DNA of 64,000 bases from positions 43,669-107,668 of the forward strand of contig NZ_JAUSSZ010000013.1 in NCBI RefSeq assembly GCF_030812595.1. The letters run 5' to 3'. This stretch comes from Arthrobacter bambusae (lineage in GTDB: Bacteria; Actinomycetota; Actinomycetes; Actinomycetales; Micrococcaceae). Every line of letters starts with the position of its first letter. The first letter of the stretch is position 1. Position numbers and translations under genes: made by a program. Below the pieces are notes generated by a model. The model saw only the letters and a list, made by a program, of their open reading frames with translations. It made no database searches and was not told where the DNA came from. Below, piece after piece: positions 16,370 through 25,199 of the stretch.

Positions 16370-16922
16370 GGCGGTTATGCATTTGCTTCTCCGAACCCTC
16401 TTGCTCTTGTTCACCTCGTCCAGGCGGAGCCGGCTCAGCGTTTGGGGTACGTCCTCGTTGCCCATGCGTGTGCTTCCTACGGACATCGACATTGCAATGC
16501 ATGTCAATAACGGCATGTATTTCTCCCTGATGGACCTCGGACGTTTCGACCTCATGGTGCGTGCGGGAATCTGGCAGAAAATGCGTCGCCGGCGCTGGAG
16601 TCCGGTGGCTGCTGGGGAAACCATCGCGTTCCGGAAATCATTGCAGCTTTGGCAGCAGTACACCATCGAGTCAAAGATCATCGGGCTCGATTCCAAAGCG
16701 ATCTACTTCGAACAGCGCATGGTTGTCGACGGCGAGATCTACGCCCGTGCGCACATTGCCACGCGGCTTGTCGCCAAGGGGCGGCCCGTAAGCCAGGAGG
16801 AAATCCTCGCCGAGTTCGGCGAGCCCCCGGCAGACCTCGAGCTTCCGGAATGGATTCACGAATGGCGCGAGAACAACGCGCTGCCTGGCGCGCGGAGAAC
16901 CGCCCCGCACCTGTGGCACTAG
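16368..16922 (+). CDS. hotdog-fold acyl-CoA thioesterase
   Basis: 184 residues from ATG 16368 (GGAG 4 bases upstream; ATG 16377 and ATG 16350 are alternatives). A hydrophobic N-terminus (MHLLLRTLLLLFT) is followed by a 4HBT/hotdog domain with MRVLPTDIDIAMHVNNGMYFSLMDLGRFDLM. The DxxxHVNNxxY arrangement is the catalytic signature of the family's thioesterases, e.g. YbgC and the Them6-like group. It likely hydrolyses an acyl-CoA thioester; the substrate is unknown. The start region folds into a perfect hairpin. Confidence 0.82.
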   Translation: MAVMHLLLRTLLLLFTSSRRSRLSVWGTSSLPMRVLPTDIDIAMHVNNGMYFSLMDLGRFDLMVRAGIWQKMRRRRWSPVAAGETIAFRKSLQLWQQYTIESKIIGLDSKAIYFEQRMVVDGEIYARAHIATRLVAKGRPVSQEEILAEFGEPPADLELPEWIHEWRENNALPGARRTAPHLWH

Positions 16923-17033
16923 GCGAAGGCACCGGGCGGCGCTGAGCCGGCCGACCGCCGTCGTGCTTTATTCCCGGTTTGCCGGGTAGCGAACAAGGGC
17001 GACTTCGAACGCGTCGTCGCGTACCGTGGAAGC

Positions 17034-17405
17034 ATGGCTACAGTTGACATCACCGGCGAGCAATTCGCATCGACCATCGAGGGCAATGACATTGTCCTGG
17101 TGGATTTCTGGGCTGCGTGGTGCGGCCCTTGCCGGCAATTCGCCCCCACGTACCAGGCCGCCTCCGAGAAGCATGACGATGTCTTCTTCGCCAAGGTGGA
17201 CACCGAGGCCGAGCAGCAGCTTGCCGCCGAAGCCGGTATCTCCTCGATCCCCACGCTCATGGCCTTCCGCGAAAAGGTCCTCGTGTTCTCGCAGCCCGGC
17301 GCGCTGAACGGACCCCAGCTGGAGCAGGTCATCGAGGCCGTCAAGGGGCTCGACATGAACGAGGTCCACGCGCACATCGCAAAGCAGCGCGCGGAAAACT
17401 CCTAG
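17034..17405 (+). CDS. trxA: thioredoxin
   Basis: 123 residues from ATG 17034. Classical thioredoxin fold with the active site WCGPC (Cys30 and Cys33), the buried Asp in VLVDFWAAWCGPC and the cis-proline in GISSIPTLMAF. The C-terminus is longer and more acidic than E. coli TrxA (KGLDMNEVHAHIAKQRAENS). It is a cytoplasmic thiol reductant. Its last codons overlap the convergent monooxygenase gene by 4 bases. No thioredoxin reductase gene is nearby. Confidence 0.93.
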   Translation: MATVDITGEQFASTIEGNDIVLVDFWAAWCGPCRQFAPTYQAASEKHDDVFFAKVDTEAEQQLAAEAGISSIPTLMAFREKVLVFSQPGALNGPQLEQVIEAVKGLDMNEVHAHIAKQRAENS

Positions 17406-17680
17406 AGGCGCTCGAGCTTCACCGGCTCGGCCAGCAGCGCGCTGAGGGATTCGTTGAGGTCCTGGACGGCGATGCCCTTGGAGTGCACGTTGAGGTGTTC
17501 CTCGGAGGCCCACTGCTCGGTCAGGACCAGTTTGTCCTCGTTGGCTTCGGTGAGCTCGTAGCGGATGCAGCCGGGTTCGTTCACCACTTCGTCGATCGCG
17601 ATTTCCAGCGCGAGCTTGACGCGGAAGAATTCGCCGTCGTTGGGAATGAACGTGGCCTGCAGGTCGATGGGTGCACTCAT
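17402..17680 (-). CDS. ABM-type putative quinol monooxygenase
   Basis: 92 residues from ATG 17680, with GGTGA upstream. A single antibiotic-biosynthesis-monooxygenase (dimeric alpha-beta barrel) domain: IDLQATFIPNDGEFFRVK, EPGCIRYELTEANEDKLVLTEQWAS and HLNVHSKG. These small cofactorless enzymes (YgiN-like) oxidise quinols or act on aromatic compounds; the substrate here is unknown. It ends tail to tail with trxA. Confidence 0.82.
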   Translation of the reverse strand: MSAPIDLQATFIPNDGEFFRVKLALEIAIDEVVNEPGCIRYELTEANEDKLVLTEQWASEEHLNVHSKGIAVQDLNESLSALLAEPVKLERL

Positions 17681-17782
17681 GGGAATCACCTTACCGGCTG
17701 CCCCGGGGAGGCCCTGAAATATTTTGTAGGACTTCCAAGCAAAAGCCTTCTCTTGGCCCCGCGGACTTGGTAGCGTGCGTTC

Positions 17783-19456
17783 ATGCTTTCCTACACAGCC
17801 GGGGACACTGATGTCCCGCTGCTTGAAGAGACCATCGGCGCCAACTTTGAACGCGTCGCAGCGCGGTTTCCGCTGCGGGACGCGCTGATCGAAGCCGCCC
17901 TCGTGCCCGGTGCCGAGGCCCGGCGCTGGAGCTACGAAAAGCTGAACGACGACGTCGACCGGCTGGCACGCGCGCTGCTCGCCATGGGCGTGGCCAAGGG
18001 CGACCGTGTGGGCATCTGGAGCCCGAACTGCGCCGAATGGACGATCCTGCAATATGCCACGGCGAAGGCGGGCGCGATCCTGGTCAACGTCAACCCGGCG
18101 TACCGCAGCCACGAACTCGAGTTCGTGGTCCGCCAGAACGGCATGCGGATGCTGGTGGCCGCTCCATCGGACAGGAACAGCGACTACGTGGGCATGGCCC
18201 GGGAGGCCTTGGCTGATTGTCCTGAGCTTCGGGAGCTGGTGTTCCTTCCCGATCTGGGCCTGGAAATGCTCAACGCAGGGGAGCCGCAAACTGACGCCGA
18301 GCTGACGTACGCCGAGCTGCTCAAGCGGGCGGACGACGTCGGACCCTCAGCCCTCAAGGACCGCATGGCCGAACTGGACCCACACGATCCCATCAATCTG
18401 CAATACACCTCGGGCACCACAGGCTTCCCCAAGGGTGCCACGCTGACCCATCACAACATCCTCAACAACGGCAACCAGATCGGCAGGCTGCTGGGATACA
18501 CGGAACACGACCGGGTGGTCCTTCCGGTGCCGTTCTACCACTGTTTTGGCATGGTCATCGGGAACCTGAACGCCCTGAGCTTCGGGGCAGCCACCATCAT
18601 TCCCGGCCGCGGATTCACCCCGGCGGCCACCCTGGAAGCTGTGCAGGATTTTGGCGGGACCTCACTCTATGGGGTGCCCACCATGTTCATCGCCGAGTTG
18701 GCTTTGCCGGATTTCGCCTCCTACGACCTCTCCACCCTGCGCACCGGAGTCATGGCCGGCTCCTTGTGCCCCATCGAGGTCATGGAGCGCGTCATCGCTG
18801 AAATGAACATGCGGGACGTGGCCATTTGCTACGGCATGACCGAGACCTCCCCGGTGTCCACCATGACCCTTGCAGCCGACACGCTGGAGCAGCGGACCAC
18901 CACGGTGGGGCGGACCATGCCGCGGCTCGAGTCGAAGATCGTGGACCCCGGCACCGGCGAAACATTGGAACGGGGAGAGATCGGCGAGCTATGCACGCGG
19001 GGCTACGCCGTGATGGACGGGTATTGGGGCCAGCCGGAGAAGACTGCCGAGGCCATCGACGGCGAGGGCTGGATGCACACCGGCGACCTTGCCCGGATGG
19101 ATCCGGACGGCTTCATCGTGATCGAAGGCCGCATGAAGGACATGGTGATTCGCGGAGGGGAGAACGTCTATCCCCGCGAAATCGAGGAGTTCCTCTACCG
19201 GCATCCCGCCATCCAGGACGTCCAGGTCATCGGTGTTCCTGATGCCAAATACGGGGAAGAGCTGATGGCCTGCATCATCCTCAAACCGGGAGCAGCCCTG
19301 GATTTGTACGGAGTGCAGGAGTTCTGCCGCGGCAAACTGGCCCACTACAAGATCCCTCGCTACGTCGACATCAGGGAGAGCTTCCCCATGACGGTGTCGG
19401 GCAAAGTGCGCAAGATCGACATGCGGGAAGAAGCGATCGCCCGGCTGGGCCTTTAA
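17783..19456 (+). CDS. fatty-acyl-CoA synthetase (AMP-binding)
   Basis: 557 residues from ATG 17783. The ANL-superfamily adenylation domain carries the P-loop-like A3 motif YTSGTTGFPKG (residues 208-218), the A5 motif YGMTETSPVS, A7 MHTGDLARMDPDGF, A8 GRMKDMVIRGGENVYPREIE and the C-terminal catalytic lysine in SGKVRKIDMRE. The enzyme activates a medium- or long-chain carboxylate to acyl-CoA via acyl-AMP. The opening TDVPLLEETIGANFERVAARFP is typical of the AtoE/YngI-like acyl-CoA synthetases. It appears monocistronic. Confidence 0.92.
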   Translation: MLSYTAGDTDVPLLEETIGANFERVAARFPLRDALIEAALVPGAEARRWSYEKLNDDVDRLARALLAMGVAKGDRVGIWSPNCAEWTILQYATAKAGAILVNVNPAYRSHELEFVVRQNGMRMLVAAPSDRNSDYVGMAREALADCPELRELVFLPDLGLEMLNAGEPQTDAELTYAELLKRADDVGPSALKDRMAELDPHDPINLQYTSGTTGFPKGATLTHHNILNNGNQIGRLLGYTEHDRVVLPVPFYHCFGMVIGNLNALSFGAATIIPGRGFTPAATLEAVQDFGGTSLYGVPTMFIAELALPDFASYDLSTLRTGVMAGSLCPIEVMERVIAEMNMRDVAICYGMTETSPVSTMTLAADTLEQRTTTVGRTMPRLESKIVDPGTGETLERGEIGELCTRGYAVMDGYWGQPEKTAEAIDGEGWMHTGDLARMDPDGFIVIEGRMKDMVIRGGENVYPREIEEFLYRHPAIQDVQVIGVPDAKYGEELMACIILKPGAALDLYGVQEFCRGKLAHYKIPRYVDIRESFPMTVSGKVRKIDMREEAIARLGL

Positions 19457-19530
19457 CCCCGTTGCCGTGGTTGGAAATCTCCCTGTGGATAACTCCTTGA
19501 GGCCCTCCATTTGCGGACAAACTGGATTCC

Positions 19531-20347
19531 ATGGTCCGCATCGTGCCGCTGCCGGAGGAACTCAATGACCGTCCTTTCACGGTCTATCAATCCCGGGTGC
19601 TTTGCGTCCCTCTGAAGCGGCTCCGGGCCAGGGACGTGTCCGACGGCGGCCGGCTCATCCACTTGCCTGCGGGCCGTGAATTTGAGTTTGCCGAACGGGC
19701 GCGGATCCTCGCCGCGGCAACCCCCGGTGCCTGGGTGTCCCATGAGGGCGCCGCGGTACTGACCAGGCTCGGCCTTCCTCCCGGGCGAAGTTAACGAAAT
19801 AGACGGAATTCCAGTGTCCTCCCCGTCGCGGACGTGGCTTGACTTGGCGCATCAATTGCCGCTGCGGTACCTGGTTGCCATGGGTGATCAGTTGATCCGC
19901 ATGCCTCGGACGGTCTTTGAAGGAAGGAACGGGCCCTACGCCACCAGGGAGGGGTTGCGGCTCCTGATCCGGCAGCATCCGAACATGAAAGGCGTCGAGA
20001 AGGCCCGGCTCGCCCTCGAAGACATGCGGGTCGGAGCAGATTCTTTTCCCGAGACATTCTTGCGGCTCGCAATGTTGGATGCGCGGTTGCCTGAACCGGA
20101 ATTGCAGCTCCGCCTCGACCCGGACGATCCGTGGTCGCCGTCCGCGGACCTGGGGTACCGGCGGTTCCGGATCGCCGTGCAGTACGACGGCGCACCGCAT
20201 CTCACGCGGGAACAGCAGACACGGGACAACCGGAGGGACGAAGCTTTCACGAGTGCGGGCTGGTCCTACTTCAAGGTCAACGCCGATGACCTGGCCGGAG
20301 GATTCGCCGGCCTCATCGTCCGGATCAAGCGGTCCCGGCGTTGCTAG
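19531..20347 (+). pseudogene. broken DUF559 (endonuclease-like) gene
   Basis: Two reading frames together make one protein. Bases 19531-19794 encode an N-terminal part (88 residues, ending AWVSHEGAAVLTRLGLPPGRS). From about 19784 a second frame continues as PGEVNEIDGIPVSSPSRTWL and runs to 20347, with GDQLIRMPR and the DUF559/Vsr-like C-terminus ADLGYRRFRIAVQYDG and AGWSYFKV. In intact relatives these halves are joined by some 35-40 residues that are missing here, so the cause is an internal deletion that also shifted the frame. The conserved C-terminal catalytic-looking residues are intact. The C-terminal piece could restart at GTG 19814, but I judge the gene decayed. Confidence 0.75.
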
Positions 20348-20350
20348 GAG

Positions 20351-21343
20351 TCAGTGGCGACGGTGGTCCTGGATGGTCATCCGCGGTCCAAACGTGGGTT
20401 TTCGGAAGCCGCTCAGCCCGAGCATCCGGACTACCCGTTGCCGGTGCCCGCGCCAAGGTTCCAGGAGGGCGATCATTCCAGCGTCGTCCGTTTTCCTGCC
20501 CGTGAGCGCGTAACCGACGTACGAGGCCAAATGGTAGTCGCCCACCGCAATCGAGTCCGGGCAGCCATGGGTCCGTTGGACAACCTCGGCAGCCGTCCAG
20601 ACCCCTATGCCCGGAATGGTCTGCATCTTGGCCCCGGCTTCCGCCGCGCTGAGTGAGGCAAGCCGTTCAAGCGCGACGGCGGATCGCAACGCCCGCATGA
20701 CGGTCGCCGAACGCTGGGGACCCACGCCGGCCTTGTGCCATTCCCATGAAGGAATGGCCAACCACTGGGCGGCGACCGGCGGGACGAGCAGGCCCGGCGG
20801 AAAGCCCGACGTCGAAGCGCGGCCGGCGCCCGGGGCTGCGGTGCCGTAGCGGTACATCAAGTAGCGGTAGCCCCGGCGGGCTTCGATAGTGGTGACCTTT
20901 TGCTCAAGGATCGTGGGCACGAGGGAGTCCACCACGCGACCGGTGGTAGGCAAGCGGATGGCGAGGTTCCGGCGTCGGGCTTCCCTGACCATCCTCGGAA
21001 GGGTGGCGTGAAACGCAGCTTCGTCAAAGCCGGACCAGTCGTCCCCGCTCCCTAACAGCGCAGGCACGGAACGGACGGCGGAGCCCGCGCCGGGACCCCA
21101 AGCCTGGGCATCGACGTGCGTCTCGGCGCCGAGGCCAGCGGCCGTGAGCCGCAACGTGACCGGGCCATCCGGCGTCGTGAAAGCCATCCACACGCCGTCT
21201 TTATGTGCCGCGAAGGACGGATCACCGTTGCCGCGCATGAGGATCCCGAGCGTCCGGAGGAGATCGAAAGGAACACCGGGGTGCCATCGAACCGATGCGT
21301 CCGCTGCTGCCGCGGCGGCGGGTGGGGCATCGACGATGGTCAT
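20351..21343 (-). CDS. AlkA-like HhH-GPD DNA glycosylase
   Basis: 330 residues from ATG 21343. The C-terminal half has the helix-hairpin-helix and GPD region TIPGIGVWTAAEVVQRTHG followed by the catalytic aspartate in SIAVGDYHLASYVG. The segment SLVPTILEQKVTTIEARRGYR matches the 3-methyladenine glycosylase II layout. The N-terminal 100 residues form a separate domain. It should excise alkylated bases from DNA. It ends 3 bases past the DUF559 remnant on the other strand. Confidence 0.85.
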   Translation of the reverse strand: MTIVDAPPAAAAAADASVRWHPGVPFDLLRTLGILMRGNGDPSFAAHKDGVWMAFTTPDGPVTLRLTAAGLGAETHVDAQAWGPGAGSAVRSVPALLGSGDDWSGFDEAAFHATLPRMVREARRRNLAIRLPTTGRVVDSLVPTILEQKVTTIEARRGYRYLMYRYGTAAPGAGRASTSGFPPGLLVPPVAAQWLAIPSWEWHKAGVGPQRSATVMRALRSAVALERLASLSAAEAGAKMQTIPGIGVWTAAEVVQRTHGCPDSIAVGDYHLASYVGYALTGRKTDDAGMIALLEPWRGHRQRVVRMLGLSGFRKPTFGPRMTIQDHRRH

Positions 21344-21482
21344 TCATTCATGGTCGCATGCTTGTCCGACAACACTGGAAAAGAGGTGCGCTCAAGGCCC
21401 TTACGCCCCTAAACCCACACGACTAGACTCCAGCTGTGGCGCGGGGCGTCTGCGCCTTCTAGGACAATCTCAGGAGAACGCA

Positions 21483-21890
21483 ATGGCCGGTGTAGTGCAT
21501 TTTGAAATCCCCGCTGACGACAAGGAGCGGGCCAACAGTTTCTACACGGGTGCCTTCGGCTGGACGCTCAACCCCATGCAGGAGATGGACTACACCATCG
21601 CCATCACCACGCCTTCGGACCCGCAGACGGGCATGCCGAGCGCGCCCGGGGCGATTAACGGTGCGCTGTTCCCCCGCTCGGAAGAGTTGAAGACGCCCGT
21701 CCTCACGGTTGACGTAGAAGACATCGAGGCTGCGCTTGGCCAGATCGAGAATGCGGGCGGTTCGGTGGTCAAAGGCAAGGACGCTGTTCCGGGCATGGGG
21801 TACTACGCGTATTTCAAGGACACCGAAGGCAACATACTGGGCCTCTGGCAGACCGACTCCTCGGCCGGGAGCACTTCAGCGGCCGAGTGA
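21483..21890 (+). CDS. VOC-family (glyoxalase-like) protein
   Basis: 135 residues from ATG 21483, with AGGAGAACGCA upstream. A single vicinal-oxygen-chelate domain: VVHFEIPADDKERANSFYTGAFGW at the start and GYYAYFKDTEGNILGLWQ at the end, where the final Glu and opening His would be metal ligands. The group is close to the 27 kDa-antigen CFP30B-like glyoxalase homologues. The substrate is unknown. It converges with another VOC gene. Confidence 0.85.
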   Translation: MAGVVHFEIPADDKERANSFYTGAFGWTLNPMQEMDYTIAITTPSDPQTGMPSAPGAINGALFPRSEELKTPVLTVDVEDIEAALGQIENAGGSVVKGKDAVPGMGYYAYFKDTEGNILGLWQTDSSAGSTSAAE

Positions 21891-21903
21891 GCCGGCCCCG
21901 GAA

Positions 21904-22332
21904 CTACTCCCCGAACCGTCCGCGGGCCTCCGCCGGTATCAACGGTTTCTCGGCCCGGACCTTGAGTTCCTGGACCGCCCAGGTGTTGCCGTCCGGATCG
22001 CTGAAGCCGAAGAACGTACCGCCGTCGCGCTCGTCGAAGACGGCGATTTCGCTGGCTTCGACCCCGCGGCCGAGCAATTCATCGCGGGCAGCGCGCGCAT
22101 CCGCCACCACAAGTTGGAGGCCCCGCATGGAACCGGGCGCCATCTCGCTTTGCGCCGGCAGGTCGCCGACGACGATCGAACATCCGGAGCCCGGGGGAGT
22201 CAGCTGGGCCACGTGCATGTGCTCGTTGGTGGTGTTGTGGTCAAGGTTGAAGCCGACTTTGTCACGGTAGAACTCGATGGCACGGTCAATGTCACTCACA
22301 GGGAGCACAACCACTTCGAGGGTCCAATCCAT
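21904..22332 (-). CDS. VOC-family protein (bleomycin-resistance/dioxygenase superfamily)
   Basis: 142 residues from ATG 22332, with AAAGGAC upstream. One VOC domain: VVVLPVSDIDRAIEFYRDKVGFNLDH, HVAQLTPPGSGCSIVVG and GTFFGFSDPDGNTWAVQEL. The N-terminal His of the metal set is replaced by Val, but Glu near the end is present. Function is unknown. It is convergent with and only 13 bases from the VOC gene on the plus strand; the two proteins differ clearly and are not a recent duplication. Confidence 0.83.
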   Translation of the reverse strand: MDWTLEVVVLPVSDIDRAIEFYRDKVGFNLDHNTTNEHMHVAQLTPPGSGCSIVVGDLPAQSEMAPGSMRGLQLVVADARAARDELLGRGVEASEIAVFDERDGGTFFGFSDPDGNTWAVQELKVRAEKPLIPAEARGRFGE

Positions 22333-22466
22333 GGTGCATGTCCTTTCCTTGGTGGCGTCCCCGCTAGCTTGCCCCGGGAGGGGGTCCTTTGGCTAGGAGC
22401 GAAGCGGACGTGCCCCGGGCCGTCCCTGCACCAAAGCAGTCCCGACCAAGCGGTAACTTGGTACCT

Positions 22467-23852
22467 ATGAAGTACGCCCAGTCCGTCCTGGACCTCATTG
22501 GCAATACACCGCTCATCAAGCTCAACCACGTGACCGGGGACATCAAAGCCACCATCCTGGTGAAGCTCGAATATGTGAACCCCGGTGGCTCCATCAAGGA
22601 CCGCATCGCGGTGAAGATGATCGAGGAAGCCGAACGGAACGGAAAGCTCAAGCCGGGCGGAACCATCGTGGAACCTACCTCGGGCAACACCGGCGTCGGA
22701 CTTGCCCTGGTGGCCCAGCAAAAAGGCTACCGCTGCGTCTTCGTCGTTCCGGACAAGGTGGGCGAGGACAAGCGTGCCGTGCTTCAGGCGTACGGCGCCG
22801 AAGTTGTGGTCACTCCCACCTCCGTGGCCCCGGACAGCCCGCAAAGCTACTACAGCGTCTCCGACCGCCTCGTGTCCGAGACCCCCGGAGCCTACAAGCC
22901 CGACCAGTTCTCCAACCCCGCCGCTCCCGGAAGCCATTACGAAACCACGGGGCCCGAGATCTGGCGCGATACCGACGGGAAGATCACCCACGTTGTGATC
23001 GGCGCGGGCACCGGCGGCACGATCACCGGCACGGGCAGGTACCTCAAGGATGTCTCGGCTGACCGGCCGGATTCCGACGGCGGACGGGTCAAGGTCATCG
23101 GCGCTGATCCGGAAGGCTCGGTCTACTCGGGCGGCACCGGGCGGCCGTACTTCGTGGAAGGCGTCGGCGAGGACATGTGGCCGGCCAACTACGACAAGAC
23201 CGTTCCGGACGATGTCATTGCCGTGAGCGACGCGGATTCCTTCGAGATGACCCGGCGCCTGGCCCGCGAGGAGGGCCTCTTGGTGGGTGGCTCCTCCGGC
23301 ATGGCAGTGGTCGCCGCACTGCAGGTGGCCAAGGACCTTGGCGAGGAAGCCGTCGTCGTCGTGATCCTGCCGGACTCCGGCCGCGGCTACCTGGCGAAGA
23401 TTTTCAACGACAAGTGGATGCGCTCCTACGGCTTCCTCTCCGGCGGCGAGGAGGCCTCCGTTGGGGAGGTCTTGAAGTCGAAGACCGGCGAGATGCCGGA
23501 CCTCGTCCACATCCATCCCAACGAAACCGTCCGCGATGTCATCAACATCATGAACGAGTTCGGGGTCTCGCACATCCCGGTTCTCTCGCAGGAACCGCCG
23601 GTGGTCATGGGCGAGGTCCTCGGTGCCGTCGACGAGCGGACACTGACCAGCAAGCTGTTCCGCGGCGAGGCGAAATTGACCGACAAGATCTCCGAGCACA
23701 TGGGGGAGCGCCTGCCGGTCATCGGCTCCCTCGAAACGATCTCCGCCGCGCGCGAGCTGCTCTCCGACGTCGACACCGTCATGGTGACGTTCGTCGGAGC
23801 ACCCGTGGGCATCCTGACCCGCCACGACCTTCTCGCCTACCTGAGCAACTGA
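22467..23852 (+). CDS. cbs: cystathionine beta-synthase
   Basis: 461 residues from ATG 22467. The N-terminal PLP domain has the Schiff-base Lys44 in NPGGSIKDRIA, the substrate loop TSGNTGVGLAL and the phosphate-binding GAGTGGTITGTGRYL. Two CBS domains make up about residues 335-461 (MPDLVHIHPNETVRDVI and later LPVIGSLETISAARELL), which separates it from CysK. It condenses serine with homocysteine to cystathionine. The next gene, 14 bases on, completes transsulfuration toward cysteine, so the pair is an operon. Confidence 0.94.
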   Translation: MKYAQSVLDLIGNTPLIKLNHVTGDIKATILVKLEYVNPGGSIKDRIAVKMIEEAERNGKLKPGGTIVEPTSGNTGVGLALVAQQKGYRCVFVVPDKVGEDKRAVLQAYGAEVVVTPTSVAPDSPQSYYSVSDRLVSETPGAYKPDQFSNPAAPGSHYETTGPEIWRDTDGKITHVVIGAGTGGTITGTGRYLKDVSADRPDSDGGRVKVIGADPEGSVYSGGTGRPYFVEGVGEDMWPANYDKTVPDDVIAVSDADSFEMTRRLAREEGLLVGGSSGMAVVAALQVAKDLGEEAVVVVILPDSGRGYLAKIFNDKWMRSYGFLSGGEEASVGEVLKSKTGEMPDLVHIHPNETVRDVINIMNEFGVSHIPVLSQEPPVVMGEVLGAVDERTLTSKLFRGEAKLTDKISEHMGERLPVIGSLETISAARELLSDVDTVMVTFVGAPVGILTRHDLLAYLSN

Positions 23853-23866
23853 CACTAGGAGTTCAC

Positions 23867-25030
23867 ATGTCTGCAATCGAAGCAGGATTCAACACGCGTG
23901 CCGTCCACGCCGGCCAGGCCTTCGAACCGCGTACGGGCGCAGTGGTTCCGCCGCTGCACTTCAGCTCGACGTATGCCCAGGACGGCATAGGCGGTTTGCG
24001 TGACGGCTACGAATACGGCCGGGGCGGCAACCCTACCCGCGATGCGCTGCAGGAGCAGCTTGCCGCGCTCGAGGGAGGCTCCCACGCCTACAGCTTCAGC
24101 TCGGGCCTCGCCGCGGAGGACTCGCTGATCCGGGCAGTAGCCCGGCCCGGCGACCACATCGTTCTCGGCAACGATGCCTATGGCGGAACCTACCGGCTCA
24201 TCAACCGGGTGCTTGGCGAGTGGGGCATCGGCAACACACCAGTGGACATGTCCAACCTTGACGCCGTTGCTGCCGCCGTCGCGGCGAACAAAACCCGCAT
24301 CGTCTGGGTGGAAACGCCTTCCAACCCGATGATGAAGATCACCGATATCGAAGCGCTCGCCAAAGTAGCGCACGACGCCGGTGCCCTCCTGGTGGTCGAC
24401 AACACCTTTGCTTCGCCCTACTTGCAGACCCCGCTCGCCTTGGGTGCCGACGTCGTGGTCCACTCGACCACCAAGTACATCGGCGGGCATTCGGATGTGG
24501 TGGGCGGCGCGATCGTGGTCAAGGACGCCGAACTGGCCGAGAAGATCGGCTTCGTGCAGTTCGCCGTTGGCGCCGTGTCCGGACCCATGGATGCGTTCCT
24601 GACGACCCGAGGCCTCAAGACGCTCGGTGTGCGCATGGACCGCCACAGCGAGAACGCGCAGGCTGTGGCCGAGTGGCTGCTCGAGCGTCCCGAAGTCGAA
24701 GCCGTCCTCTATCCGGGACTGCCATCCCACCCGGGCCACGAGCTCGCGGCCAAGCAGATGAAGAAGTTCGGCGGCATGATTTCCGTGCAGTTCAAAGGCG
24801 GCGAAGCCGCGGCCCGCAAGGTGGCCGAGTCCACTCAGGTGTTCACGCTCGCTGAGTCCTTGGGGGGAATCGAGTCCCTCATGAACTACCCCTCGGAGAT
24901 GACACACGCTTCGGTCAAGGGAACGGAGCTGGCCGTACCGGTCAACCTGATCCGGCTTTCCTGCGGCATCGAGGAAGTTGAAGACCTGATCGCCGACCTC
25001 GAGCAGGCGATCGGCAACATCACGGACTAA
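23867..25030 (+). CDS. metB: cystathionine gamma-synthase/lyase
   Basis: 387 residues from ATG 23867, with TAGGAG 7 bases upstream. A Cys/Met-metabolism PLP enzyme: FNTRAVHAGQAFEPRTGAVV at the N-terminus, YGRGGNPTRDALQEQLAALE, and the PLP-lysine Lys203 in HSTTKYIGGHSD. The ending MTHASVKGTELAVPVNLIRL, then SCGIEEVEDLIADL, is family-typical. Sequence alone does not separate gamma-synthase (metB) from gamma-lyase (mccB/metC). Being downstream of cbs favours the lyase direction, making cysteine from cystathionine. Confidence 0.9.
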   Translation: MSAIEAGFNTRAVHAGQAFEPRTGAVVPPLHFSSTYAQDGIGGLRDGYEYGRGGNPTRDALQEQLAALEGGSHAYSFSSGLAAEDSLIRAVARPGDHIVLGNDAYGGTYRLINRVLGEWGIGNTPVDMSNLDAVAAAVAANKTRIVWVETPSNPMMKITDIEALAKVAHDAGALLVVDNTFASPYLQTPLALGADVVVHSTTKYIGGHSDVVGGAIVVKDAELAEKIGFVQFAVGAVSGPMDAFLTTRGLKTLGVRMDRHSENAQAVAEWLLERPEVEAVLYPGLPSHPGHELAAKQMKKFGGMISVQFKGGEAAARKVAESTQVFTLAESLGGIESLMNYPSEMTHASVKGTELAVPVNLIRLSCGIEEVEDLIADLEQAIGNITD

Positions 25031-25035
25031 CGTCC

Positions 25036-25135
25036 GCGCCTTCCTGACCTTCTTTGAAGAGCAACATGGCCGCGACACGCCGCAAACCCGGCGAGTCGCG
25101 GCCTGCTCTGTCTTCAAAAGAGGTCAGGACGGCGC
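25036..25135. repeat. long palindromic element, copy 1
   Basis: Arms 25036-25060 and 25111-25135 are inverted copies (left arm reads ...TTCCTGACCTTCTTTGAAGA, right arm the complement with a few changes), and inside them a second stem ggccgcgac/gtcgcggcc nests. The whole 100 bases can fold into one cruciform or long hairpin just after metB. The same arm sequence returns at 35234-35330. It has no coding capacity and is unlike a classic terminator because no T-run follows. Confidence 0.8.
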
Positions 25136-25166
25136 GCCCTGGGGAGCGCCGGACGCAAAAGGTCTA

Positions 25167-25183
25167 GCTTTCTTTAGAAAAGC
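25167..25183. promoter_or_regulatory. dyad upstream of HxlR regulator
   Basis: gctttctttagaaaagc is a near-perfect 17-base dyad ending 16 bases before the regulator's ATG. Because HxlR proteins bind such AT-rich dyads and often repress themselves, this is a plausible autoregulatory site. Confidence 0.4.
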
Positions 25184-25199
25184 CAGCTAATCTCGAGCC

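Noticed and set aside
19531..20347. Two separate genes instead of one broken DUF559 gene
   Set aside because: The frames adjoin, hold the two halves of one known family, and the second has no ribosome site of its own.
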